A DNA stretch of 64,000 nucleotides from Alphaproteobacteria bacterium (GTDB lineage Bacteria; Pseudomonadota; Alphaproteobacteria; Acetobacterales; Acetobacteraceae), in contig VGDM01000003.1 in assembly GCA_016869715.1 (NCBI GenBank), positions 62,001 to 126,000 on the forward strand, given 5' to 3'. A program made the position numbers and the translations under genes. Positions 44,541 through 52,177 of this stretch are shown here, in pieces. Under the pieces are notes generated by a model. The model was not told the DNA's origin and did not search any database. It was given only the letters and a program-made list of their open reading frames with translations. Numbering within the stretch: position 1 is the first letter of the stretch; each line of letters begins with the position of its first letter.

Positions 44541-46622
44541 GTGGCGCGTACCCCGCTTGAACGTATCCGCAATATCGGCATCACCGCGCATATTGACGCG
44601 GGCAAGACCACCACGACCGAACGCATCCTGTACTACACCGGCAAGTCCCACAAGATCGGTGAAGTGCATGAAGGCAATACGACCACCGATTATATGGACC
44701 AGGAGCGTGAGCGCGGCATCACCATCACCTCCGCCGCCGTGACTGCCGTGTGGAACGATCACCGCATCAACATCATTGATACGCCCGGCCATATTGACTT
44801 CAACATTGAAGTGAACCGGTCCTTGCGCGTGCTGGATGGCGCGGTCTTCATCATTGAAGGTGTCGCCGGCGTGCAGCCGCAGTCTGAGACCAATTGGCGT
44901 CTCGCGGATCGCTACAATGTGCCGCGCATCATCTTCATCAACAAGCTTGATCGCACCGGCGCCGATTTCTATCGCGCTGCCGAGACACTGACGGAAAAGC
45001 TCGGCATCAATTGGGTGGCGCTGCAATTGCCGATCGGCATTGAAGACACCTTCCAGGGCATTGTTGACCTGGTGGAGATGAAGGCGCTGATCTGGGAGGG
45101 CGACGAACTCGGCGCCCAGTATCACGAAGCACCGATCCCCGCTGATTTGGCCGACAAGGCCGCTGAATATCGCCAGAAGCTGCTTGATACCGTGGTTGGC
45201 ATTGATGAAGCCGCCATGGAAGAATATTTCGACAAGGGCGATGTTTCCATTGAAACGCTGAAGCGCTGCATCAAGCGCGGCACCGTCACGGGCGAATTCC
45301 GCCCGGTGCTCTGCGGCACGGCCTTCAAGAATAAGGGCGTGCAGCCCCTGCTTGATGCCGTGATTGACTACCTGCCCTCCCCGATTGATCGTGAAGGCAT
45401 CAAGGTGGCGCCGGAAGAAGGCCAGGATGAAACCGCCGATCGCCGCGTGATTCCTGCGAATGAAAACGAACCCTTTGCCGGCTTGGCGTTTAAGATCATC
45501 AACGACAAATACGGCAATCTGACCTTTGTGCGAGTCTATCGCGGTGTGCTGCGTTCGGGCGACCAGGTGCTGAACACCACCAAGGGGCATAAGGAACGCG
45601 TCGGCCGCATGTTCCAGATGCATGCCGATAAGCGCGAAGAAATCAAGGAAGTCTTTGCGGGTGACATCGCGGCTTTCGTGGGGCTCAAGGATACCGGCAC
45701 GGGTGACACGCTCGCCGCGCAGGAAGATGCGGTTGTGCTGGAACGCATGGCCTTCCCGGTGCCGGTGATTGACATTTCGGTGGAGCCCAAGACCAAGGAA
45801 GGGGTCGAGAAGATGACCCTTGGCCTGCAGAAGCTGGCGGGTGAGGACCCGTCGCTTCGTCTGCGCACCGATCAGGAAACCGGCCAGACCATTCTGTCCG
45901 GCATGGGCGAATTGCATCTGGAAATCATCATTGACCGCCTGAAGCGCGAATATGGTGTGGATGCGAATATCGGCGCGCCGCAGGTGGCGTATCGCGAAAC
46001 CATCTCCAAGGCGCATACCGAAACCTATACCCACAAGAAGCAGTCGGGCGGTTCGGGCCAGTACGCCGAAGTGAAGATCATCTTTGAGCCGAAGGAACGG
46101 AACGAGGGGATCGAATTCCACAATGGCGTTGTGGGTGGTGCGGTGCCGAAGGAATACATCCCGGCGGTCGAAAAGGGGATCAAGGTGCAGGCCGATACGG
46201 GCGTGCTGGCCGGCTTCCCCACCGTGGACTTCAAATACAGCCTGGTGGATGGCAAGTATCACGACGTCGATTCAAGCGCGCTGGCGTTTGAAATCGCGGC
46301 AAAAGCCTGCTTCCGTGAAGGCATGAAGAAGGCCGGCCCGGTGATCCTGGAGCCGATTATGGATGTGGAAGTGACCACGCCATCCGACCACGTGGGCGAT
46401 GTGGTGGGCGATTTGAACCGCCGCCGCGGCGTGATCCAAAGCCAGGACATGGCCGGCACCAGCGTGATTGTGCGCGCGCATGTGCCGCTCAAGGAAATGT
46501 TCGGCTATATTTCGAACCTGCGTGGCATGACGAAGGGGCGCGCTTCCTTCTCCATGCAGTTCCACCACTATGATCCGGTGCCGCGCAATATCGCGGATGA
46601 GATCATGGCGAAGTCGGCGTAA
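44541..46622 (+). CDS. fusA: Elongation factor G
   Basis: 693-aa translational GTPase, full length. G1 is AHIDAGKT (residues 16-23), G2 lies in [12 protein letters not shown]3 is DTPGHIDF and G4 is NKLD. The later EF-G domains are complete ([37 protein letters not shown]). It catalyses ribosomal translocation and recycling. The start is GTG 44541 with GGAGG at 44530-44534. It stands alone, not next to rpsL, rpsG or tuf, and has [10 protein letters not shown] where many EF-Gs have NKMDRxGADF, so it may be a second paralogue. A rho-independent terminator follows. Confidence 0.94.
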   Translation: MARTPLERIRNIGITAHIDAGKTTTTERILYYTGKSHKIGEVHEGNTTTDYMDQERERGITITSAAVTAVWNDHRINIIDTPGHIDFNIEVNRSLRVLDGAVFIIEGVAGVQPQSETNWRLADRYNVPRIIFINKLDRTGADFYRAAETLTEKLGINWVALQLPIGIEDTFQGIVDLVEMKALIWEGDELGAQYHEAPIPADLADKAAEYRQKLLDTVVGIDEAAMEEYFDKGDVSIETLKRCIKRGTVTGEFRPVLCGTAFKNKGVQPLLDAVIDYLPSPIDREGIKVAPEEGQDETADRRVIPANENEPFAGLAFKIINDKYGNLTFVRVYRGVLRSGDQVLNTTKGHKERVGRMFQMHADKREEIKEVFAGDIAAFVGLKDTGTGDTLAAQEDAVVLERMAFPVPVIDISVEPKTKEGVEKMTLGLQKLAGEDPSLRLRTDQETGQTILSGMGELHLEIIIDRLKREYGVDANIGAPQVAYRETISKAHTETYTHKKQSGGSGQYAEVKIIFEPKERNEGIEFHNGVVGGAVPKEYIPAVEKGIKVQADTGVLAGFPTVDFKYSLVDGKYHDVDSSALAFEIAAKACFREGMKKAGPVILEPIMDVEVTTPSDHVGDVVGDLNRRRGVIQSQDMAGTSVIVRAHVPLKEMFGYISNLRGMTKGRASFSMQFHHYDPVPRNIADEIMAKSA

Positions 46623-46648
46623 TTCACGCCGGATTATCGGTGAACAAT

Positions 46649-46680
46649 ACGGCGCGGGGCCTTCCCGCGCCGTTTTTGTT
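46649..46680 (+). terminator. Rho-independent terminator after EF-G
   Basis: A perfect 10-bp stem, ACGGCGCGGG (46649-46658) with CCCGCGCCGT (46664-46673), encloses a GCCTT loop and runs into TTTTTGTTTT. It begins 27 nt after the EF-G stop and ends just before the stop of the opposing hydrolase gene, so it probably insulates the two. Confidence 0.9.
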
Positions 46681-46686
46681 TTGGGG

Positions 46687-47535
46687 TTACCCCGCCGCCG
46701 CCAAAACCTCTGCCGCCGCGCGCAACAACACCCCATCACGGCGCCAGAGCGCTTCCAGCACGCGAAAGTGATCCGCCTCCGGCACCGGGATCAGCGCGCC
46801 AGGCGCCTGCGCCTCTGCCCGGTGGCGATGAAACACGCGGCTTTGCCGACGCAATTCCGGCAATTCCCGCGCGCCATAGGCAACGGCGATGGGCTTTTGC
46901 ACCACTGGCCGGCGGATCGGCGAATGCGCCAGGATTTCCTCAGGCGTCAGGTGAAGCTTGTCGTTCAGATTGGTCTCAGCGATTGGGGCCAAATCATAAA
47001 TGCCAGACATGGCAAGCGCGCCCGTCACCAAAGGATGCTCCGCCGCCAGCGCTGCCAAATGCCCGCCCGCGGACCAGCCGGAAGCCACCGCCTTCCCCGC
47101 CACACCATGCGCCGCGCCATGCGCGCCAAGCCAATCCAGCGCAGCATGGATTTCGCCCACAATGCGCGTCATGGAAGCCTCAGGCGCCAGGGTATAGCCA
47201 CAAATCCCAACAGACCATCCAGCGGCCAGGGCGCCTTCGGCCATGATGGCGAAATCTTCCCGCCGATTGCGCTGCCAATAGCCGCCATGGATGAACACCA
47301 GGCACGGCGCATCGGCACGCGCGGCGGGGTAGAGATCCCAGGCTTCGCGCGCGCCACTGCCAAAAGGCAGATCAAGATGCCCGGCATGGGCAGCGCGAAA
47401 CGCCTCAGACAGCGCATTGCGATTGGCGACCTGCGCCGCGCTATCGGCCACGCCATTGAGGTTATCATACGCCGCATCGCGCGCGGCCTGGGTCCAGCCG
47501 GCCCAACCCGCAGCGAGCGTGTAGGGGCTTGTCAT
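46687..47535 (-). CDS. Alpha/beta hydrolase, kynurenine-formamidase-like
   Basis: 282-aa cytosolic hydrolase. VFIHGGYWQRNR carries the HGGYW oxyanion motif typical of arylformamidases and related esterases, ASGWSAGGHLAALA the nucleophile elbow GxSxG, and EADHF the catalytic His near the C-terminus. It may hydrolyse formylkynurenine or another small ester or amide; no tryptophan-catabolism genes are adjacent. ATG 47535 overlaps the stop of the upstream hydroxyacid dehydrogenase (ATGA), which links it to that enzyme's substrate pathway. Confidence 0.85.
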   Translation of the reverse strand: MTSPYTLAAGWAGWTQAARDAAYDNLNGVADSAAQVANRNALSEAFRAAHAGHLDLPFGSGAREAWDLYPAARADAPCLVFIHGGYWQRNRREDFAIMAEGALAAGWSVGICGYTLAPEASMTRIVGEIHAALDWLGAHGAAHGVAGKAVASGWSAGGHLAALAAEHPLVTGALAMSGIYDLAPIAETNLNDKLHLTPEEILAHSPIRRPVVQKPIAVAYGARELPELRRQSRVFHRHRAEAQAPGALIPVPEADHFRVLEALWRRDGVLLRAAAEVLAAAG

Positions 47536-48500
47536 GGCTCGATCACGCCAATCGGGGCGCCTTCGATGAAGGCATTGATGGCGGCAACCGTCACCTCGTA
47601 ATAGGTGCGGTAATTCTGTTCCGTTACGTAACCAAGATGCGGCGTCAGCACGGTATTGGGCGCGCCCAGGATCGGGTGATCCGCAGGCAGGGGTTCAATA
47701 TCAAACACATCCAAACCAGCGCCAGCGATGCGGCCTTCCTTCAGCGCGGCAATCAGCGCGGCCTGTTCAATCAACGGGCCTCGGCTTGTGTTCACGATGA
47801 AGGATGTCCGCTTCATCAGCGCCAGATCAGGCGCGGTGATGGTATTGCGCGACCGATCCGAGAGCACGAGGTGAAGTGTGACCACATCCGCCTCGCGCAG
47901 CAAGGTCACCTTGTCCACGCGCGTTGCGCCAATCTCGGCCGCGCGTTCATCGGTCAGGTTGCTGGACCAGGCCAGCACCTTCATACCAAAGGCCTGGCCG
48001 ATTTTGGCGACGCGCCCACCAAGCTTGCCAAGCCCAATCACGCCAAGCGTCTTGCCTTCCAGCCCCAAGCCCACATGCGTCTGCCAGAGCCCGGCGCGCA
48101 GCGCTTCCTGCTGGCGCGGAATATCGCGGACCAGGGACAGGATCAGCCCCCAGGTGAGGTCCGCCGTCGGATCGCCCGAAGTGCTGGTGCCACAAAACAC
48201 CACGCCACGTTCTGCACAAGCGGCGGCGTCAATGGAACGATTGCGCCCGCCCGTTGTGATGATCAGCCGAAGATTGGGCAAAGCTTCGATCAGCTTGCGC
48301 GGAAAGGACGTTCTTTCACGCATCGCGAGGATCGCATCAAAGGGTTTTAGCCGTTCGACCAACGCCGCGTGATCCGGGATTGTATCGCGAAAAACCGTGA
48401 TTTCGAGCCCCTTCGGCAGCTTCTGCCAGGGGCCAAGGGACAGCGCTACACGCTGGTAATCATCCAGAATGGCAAGGCGCTTGAGCGGTGCAACAGACAT
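47532..48500 (-). CDS. D-2-hydroxyacid dehydrogenase family protein
   Basis: 322-aa NAD-dependent dehydrogenase. LEGKTLGVIGLGKLGGRVAKI is the Rossmann motif, NTSRGPLIEQAAL holds the catalytic Arg, FDIEPLPADHP the Glu, and LTPHLGYVTEQNY the catalytic His. It reduces 2-ketoacids to D-2-hydroxyacids or the reverse. Residue 1 is ATG 48500, with CCAGGAA upstream. It forms an operon with the hydrolase downstream and possibly the thioesterase 16 nt upstream. Confidence 0.92.
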   Translation of the reverse strand: MSVAPLKRLAILDDYQRVALSLGPWQKLPKGLEITVFRDTIPDHAALVERLKPFDAILAMRERTSFPRKLIEALPNLRLIITTGGRNRSIDAAACAERGVVFCGTSTSGDPTADLTWGLILSLVRDIPRQQEALRAGLWQTHVGLGLEGKTLGVIGLGKLGGRVAKIGQAFGMKVLAWSSNLTDERAAEIGATRVDKVTLLREADVVTLHLVLSDRSRNTITAPDLALMKRTSFIVNTSRGPLIEQAALIAALKEGRIAGAGLDVFDIEPLPADHPILGAPNTVLTPHLGYVTEQNYRTYYEVTVAAINAFIEGAPIGVIEP

Positions 48501-48516
48501 CAGGTGTTCCTGGGAA

Positions 48517-48960
48517 TTACGAAGGGTTCAGGGTGATGCGCTGAAGCGCAGCGCGCAGCGTATCAGGCAAGGGCGTTGGCGTTTTTTGCGTGGCGCGATC
48601 CACATAGACATGCACCAGATAGCCCTCCGCACTCGCCTCATCCTCCTCATTGCGGAAAATGCCGACCTCATAACGAACCGATGTATTGCCGGCGCGGGCG
48701 CAACGCACCCCGCAGGTAATGTCATCCGGAAAGGCGATGGGCGCGAAATAGCGGCATTGCGTTTCCACAACCAGCCCAATCACCGGCGCGGTTGGGATAT
48801 GCCAAAAGCCGGAGGAAGTCAGAAACCGCGCCACCGCGCTATCTATCCAGGAATAATAAATCACATTGTTGATATGGCCATAGACGTCATTATCCATCCA
48901 GCGTGTCGTGATGGGGACGAACATGGCGTAATCGGCGCGCCGGCCGCGTTGCTTGCTCAT
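48517..48960 (-). CDS. Acyl-CoA thioesterase, hotdog fold (4HBT type)
   Basis: 147-aa hotdog-fold thioesterase. RWMDNDVYGHINNVIYYSWID contains the catalytic Asp and the H-N-N-x-x-Y pattern of 4-hydroxybenzoyl-CoA thioesterase-type enzymes; CRYFAPIAFPDDITCGVR follows as usual. It hydrolyses acyl-CoA thioesters; chain specificity is not visible. It is 9 nt downstream of the NMT1-like receptor gene and 16 nt upstream of the hydroxyacid dehydrogenase, all on the minus strand. Confidence 0.9.
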   Translation of the reverse strand: MSKQRGRRADYAMFVPITTRWMDNDVYGHINNVIYYSWIDSAVARFLTSSGFWHIPTAPVIGLVVETQCRYFAPIAFPDDITCGVRCARAGNTSVRYEVGIFRNEEDEASAEGYLVHVYVDRATQKTPTPLPDTLRAALQRITLNPS

Positions 48961-48969
48961 GCGCTGCCC

Positions 48970-49875
48970 CTAACGGCCAAGCGCGCGTGTGACAATCACG
49001 TGGTCCACGCAATCGCCGAAGCTAGGCTCACGCGCGATGACGCCCGCGCTTTTCATCGCCGCGCGCAGCTGTGTGAAGGCGGCTTCCGGGAAATGCGGTG
49101 TTTCCGGCCAAAGCCGCGCGGCCTGATAGCGCGCCAGGCCATGTGTCAATTCAGCCAAGGTCACATCAGGGAAAAGTGGCGCGACACTTGCGGCGATTTC
49201 GGTGGCTGGTGCGGCATAGACGTAAGTGAGCGCATCGGCCAAGGCGCGGGTCATGGCTTCAAATTCAGCGCTGAAGCGCTGGATATTCGCCTCGGTCGCG
49301 TAAAGCGCGGTGTAGGCGCTCGGCCCGCGATCTGACGCGCGATGCCACACCGCGCCGCCCTTGGCTTCCAGCCGGGTCGCAAAGGGTTCGAACATTTGCG
49401 CGATATCCAAGCGGCCTTCGGCCACCGCATCGGCGTTTTCCGCCATGGTCTTATCCGTCACGCGCGCCAGGGTGTCCGGGTCCAGGCCGGCCTTGCGCAA
49501 ATCATCCTGCAAGCACCACCAGGGGGTCGGCACTTCCTTCACGCTGCCGAAGCGGAGCTTGGGCAAATCCTTCAAGCTGAAGCTCGGATTGGCGCCACGA
49601 CCAAGCAGCATGAAGGGATCGCGCATCACCACCGCTGAGAAGGACCGCAAGGGGCAGGTGGGATCGGCGGCGCGCATCATGATCACGCGCATCGGGCCGG
49701 ACCAGGCGACATCGGCCTGGTCTGCCAGCAAAGCCTCAGCCGCCCGCGTGGGGTCACCGGCGGTCGCGCGCGTCACGGTCACGCCATGGCACGCGTAAAA
49801 ACCGCGCTGTTCGGCGACATAAAACGGCGCGTAAAAGACAGCGCGGAACGGTTCGGCAAGGCGGATGGGCTTCAC
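48970..49875 (-). CDS. NMT1/THI5-like substrate-binding protein without an obvious signal peptide
   Basis: 301-aa periplasmic-binding-protein fold. The chain starts VKPIRLAEPFRAVFYAPFYV, with AEQRGFYACHGVTVTRA as in NMT1 receptors, ADVAWSGPMRVIM and FGSVKEVPTPWWCLQDDLRKAG in the second lobe. GTG 49875 was chosen because AAAGGAG lies upstream; the longer frame to 50070 does not look like protein. At that start there is no signal peptide, and no ABC permease or ATPase is adjacent. It could be a cytosolic THI5-like enzyme or sensor, or the export signal may have been lost. Confidence 0.75.
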   Translation of the reverse strand: MKPIRLAEPFRAVFYAPFYVAEQRGFYACHGVTVTRATAGDPTRAAEALLADQADVAWSGPMRVIMMRAADPTCPLRSFSAVVMRDPFMLLGRGANPSFSLKDLPKLRFGSVKEVPTPWWCLQDDLRKAGLDPDTLARVTDKTMAENADAVAEGRLDIAQMFEPFATRLEAKGGAVWHRASDRGPSAYTALYATEANIQRFSAEFEAMTRALADALTYVYAAPATEIAASVAPLFPDVTLAELTHGLARYQAARLWPETPHFPEAAFTQLRAAMKSAGVIAREPSFGDCVDHVIVTRALGR

Positions 49876-50050
49876 GATGGGGGCTCCTTTGGCGGTGGCA
49901 TTCTGCCCGAGCTTGGCGCCCCGGTCAGCCCCGCAAGAAGCGCTCCGAGTCGCGGTTTGAAGCATTTCTAAACTTCGCGCGCTAAGGCCCTGCCAGATCA
50001 GCAGTAAGCATCCAACCCCTTCGCCCGCTGATCGGAAGACGCTATATATT

Positions 50051-50074
50051 GTGGGTGCCGTCGGGAACACCCAC
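50051..50074. other. Small inverted repeat upstream of minC
   Basis: GTGGGTG (50051-50057) and CACCCAC (50068-50074) form a 7-bp perfect stem with a 10-nt loop, 55 nt before the minC start. It follows a CTATATATT stretch that could be part of a promoter. There is no T-run, so it is not a standard terminator. The 253-bp gap between minC and the divergent receptor gene holds nothing else I can identify. Confidence 0.3.
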
Positions 50075-50128
50075 TAGAAGCTGTGGATAACTCGAAGGCG
50101 CATCGAGTCTGAGCCCTTCAGGAGTTTC

Positions 50129-50905
50129 ATGTCCAGCGCCGCGCCCAGGCCAGATGACGCCACCCGTATTGAGCCCTTTCGCCTGCGCGGGGCGAATTTC
50201 AATCTGCTTGTGCTGCGCCTTTTGGATCATCGGCCCGAAGCGGTCGTGCCGGCCATTGGCGATCAATTCCGCCGCGCGCCGGGGTTTCTGCGCTTCGCGC
50301 CCATCGTGCTCGGCCTCGGGGATATTCAGGTGCCGCCCAATGAGGTGGACTTCCCCGGCCTGATAAAGGGCCTGCGTGAGCTTGAGATCATGCCGATCGG
50401 CACCACGGGTGGCACGGCGGAAATGCGCAACGCGGCGCTGTCCTACGGCCTGCCACCGGTGCGCAGTGTCGGCGGCAAGGAAACGGATGATATCGCGGCC
50501 CCCGCCGCGCTGGTTGAGGGCGCGCCGCAAACCTTAGCCGTAGCACCACCGCCTGCCGCCAAGCCTGCCGCCGCGCGCAGCACCATGGTGGTGGAACAAC
50601 CCGTGCGCGCCGGTCAGCGCATTTGGGCGGAAGGTTCGGATTTGATTGTCACCTCCACCGTCAACGCGGGAGCGGAGGTGATTGCGGATGGCAATATCCA
50701 TGTCTACGGCACCTTGCGTGGCCGCGCCATTGCGGGCGGCGCCAGCAATATGGAAGCGCGGGTTTTCGCGCTGAATTTCGATCCGGAATTGGTTTCCATC
50801 GCCGGCTTCTACGCGGTGCGGGACGGCTTTCCGGCGGCACATATCGGCAAGGCGATGCAGGTGCGCCTGGTGGGTGAGCGCATGCGCTTCGACCCCATCA
50901 CCTGA
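50129..50905 (+). CDS. minC: Septum site-determining protein MinC
   Basis: 258-aa FtsZ-assembly inhibitor. The N-terminal FtsZ-binding domain (FRLRGANFNLLVLRLLDHRP to LREL) is joined by a Pro/Ala-rich linker (about residues 130-150) to the C-terminal beta-helix domain: VRAGQRIWAEGSDLIVTSTV, GAEVIADGNIHVYGTLRGRAIAG, ARVFALNFDPELVSIAG. The G-N-I-H-V-Y-G block binds MinD. The ATG has CAGGAG upstream. It is followed by minD after 35 nt and minE, so this is a full minCDE operon. Confidence 0.95.
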   Translation: MSSAAPRPDDATRIEPFRLRGANFNLLVLRLLDHRPEAVVPAIGDQFRRAPGFLRFAPIVLGLGDIQVPPNEVDFPGLIKGLRELEIMPIGTTGGTAEMRNAALSYGLPPVRSVGGKETDDIAAPAALVEGAPQTLAVAPPPAAKPAAARSTMVVEQPVRAGQRIWAEGSDLIVTSTVNAGAEVIADGNIHVYGTLRGRAIAGGASNMEARVFALNFDPELVSIAGFYAVRDGFPAAHIGKAMQVRLVGERMRFDPIT

Positions 50906-50940
50906 TTGCTTTGAGATAGGATTGCAGGGAGGCATTGGCT

Positions 50941-51759
50941 ATGGCTCAGGTTATTGTGGTCACATCAGGCAAGGGCGGTGTTGGCAAGACGACATCCAGC
51001 GCTGCCTTCGCAACCGGCCTTGCCCAGCGCGGCAAGAAGACGGTAGTGATTGATTTCGATGTGGGCTTGCGCAACCTCGACCTCATTATGGGTGTTGAGC
51101 GGCGCGTGGTGTTCGACATCATCAATGTCATCCAGGGTGAGGCGCGGCTGAGCCAAGCACTGATCCGCGACAAGCGCGTTGAAACACTCTCCATCCTGCC
51201 AGCGTCGCAGACCAAGGATAAGGATACGCTGACCAAGGAAGGGGTTGCGAAAATCATCGAGGAACTTTCGAAGGAATTTGACTATATCCTGTGTGACAGC
51301 CCCGCCGGCATCGAAAAGGGCGCGTTACTGGCTCTGTATTTTGCCGATCAGGCGATTGTGGTGACGAACCCGGAAGTGTCATCGGTGCGGGATTCGGACC
51401 GTATTCTCGGCGTGCTGCAATCCAAATCGAAGCGCGCGGAAGAAAAACGCGACCCGGTGAAGGAACATCTGCTGGTGACGCGTTTTGACCCGAACCGCGT
51501 GGAAAAGGGGGAGATGCTGAAGCTGGATGATATTCGCGAAATCCTGGCCATTCCGCTGCTTGGCGTCATCCCTGAAAGCGAAAGCGTGCTGCGCGCATCC
51601 AATACCGGCACGCCGGTGATCATGGATAATGAAAGCATCGCGGGTCAGGCCTATACGGATGCGGTTACACGCTTCCTGGGTGAGGATGTGCCGCATCGCT
51701 TTCTGGAAGCCGAGCGCAAGGGCCTGTTCCGGCGCTTGTTTGGTGGGAGGGCCGCGTGA
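50941..51759 (+). CDS. minD: Septum site-determining ATPase MinD
   Basis: 272-aa ParA-type ATPase. The deviant Walker A is GKGGVGKTT (about residues 11-19), VIDFDVGLRNLDLIMG the switch region, ILCDSPAGIEKGALLAL the Walker B-like part, and the C-terminal GLFRRLFGGRAA is the amphipathic membrane-targeting helix. It recruits MinC to the membrane and oscillates under MinE. ATG 50941 was chosen because GGGAGG precedes it and it matches the family start (MAQVIVVTSGKGG). Its TGA shares a base with the minE ATG. Confidence 0.97.
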   Translation: MAQVIVVTSGKGGVGKTTSSAAFATGLAQRGKKTVVIDFDVGLRNLDLIMGVERRVVFDIINVIQGEARLSQALIRDKRVETLSILPASQTKDKDTLTKEGVAKIIEELSKEFDYILCDSPAGIEKGALLALYFADQAIVVTNPEVSSVRDSDRILGVLQSKSKRAEEKRDPVKEHLLVTRFDPNRVEKGEMLKLDDIREILAIPLLGVIPESESVLRASNTGTPVIMDNESIAGQAYTDAVTRFLGEDVPHRFLEAERKGLFRRLFGGRAA

Positions 51760-52040
51760 TGTCCTGGCTCGATTTCTTCCGTGGTCGGCGCAAGGATGAA
51801 AGCGCCGCTGCCGCCAAGGAAAGGCTGCAAATTGTGCTGGCGCATGAGCGTATTGGCCGCAACCGGGAAGATTTCTTACCCAAATTGCAGCAGGAATTGG
51901 TGGCCGTTGTCGCGCGCTATGTGGCGATTGACCCGAGCAAGGTGAATGTCAATCTCGATCGCGGCAGGGATATTTCCACGCTGGAGATCGAGATTGAATT
52001 GCCCGCACCTTCCGCGATGCGGCTTGCGTCAGCGCGGTAA
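51759..52040 (+). CDS. minE: Cell division topological specificity factor MinE
   Basis: 93-aa protein. MSWLDFFRGRRKDESAAAAKERLQ is the membrane-sensing and MinD-contact part, with AKERLQIVLAHER the anti-MinCD helix; LPKLQQELVAVVARYVAID and VNVNLDRGRDISTLEIEIELP form the dimerisation domain. ATG 51759 overlaps the minD stop (TGATG). It stimulates MinD ATPase so that division is restricted to mid-cell. Downstream is a complex inverted-repeat element. Confidence 0.95.
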   Translation: MSWLDFFRGRRKDESAAAAKERLQIVLAHERIGRNREDFLPKLQQELVAVVARYVAIDPSKVNVNLDRGRDISTLEIEIELPAPSAMRLASAR

Positions 52041-52051
52041 GGTAGCGCGAA

Positions 52052-52177
52052 AAGGGCGCTGACCTCCGGAGTATTTTCAAGCCAAGTGGCAACACTTGGC
52101 GACTCGCAAAATACGACCAAAAAATGTTGCTACTTGTGCAGTGAACGGATGTTCACGAGATACGTGTCAGCGCCCTT
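52052..52177. repeat. Nested inverted-repeat element, copy 1 of a dispersed hairpin repeat
   Basis: Between the convergent minE and the next gene, a 12-bp inverted repeat (AAGGGCGCTGAC at 52052-52063, its complement at 52166-52177) brackets two inner structures. The first is a nested hairpin: outer stem GTATTTT/AAAATAC (52071-52077, 52108-52114) and inner stem GCCAAGTG/CACTTGGC (52081-52088, 52093-52100) with a GCAA tetraloop. The second is GTGAAC-GGAT-GTTCAC (52141-52156). The nested hairpin sequence recurs twice at 57899-58006. It may act as a REP-like element or bidirectional terminator. Confidence 0.7.

Noticed and set aside
44526-46262. 578-codon open frame antisense to EF-G
   Set aside because: It mirrors the codon structure of fusA, has His/Gly-rich composition and no recognisable domain; it is a shadow of a GC-rich gene.
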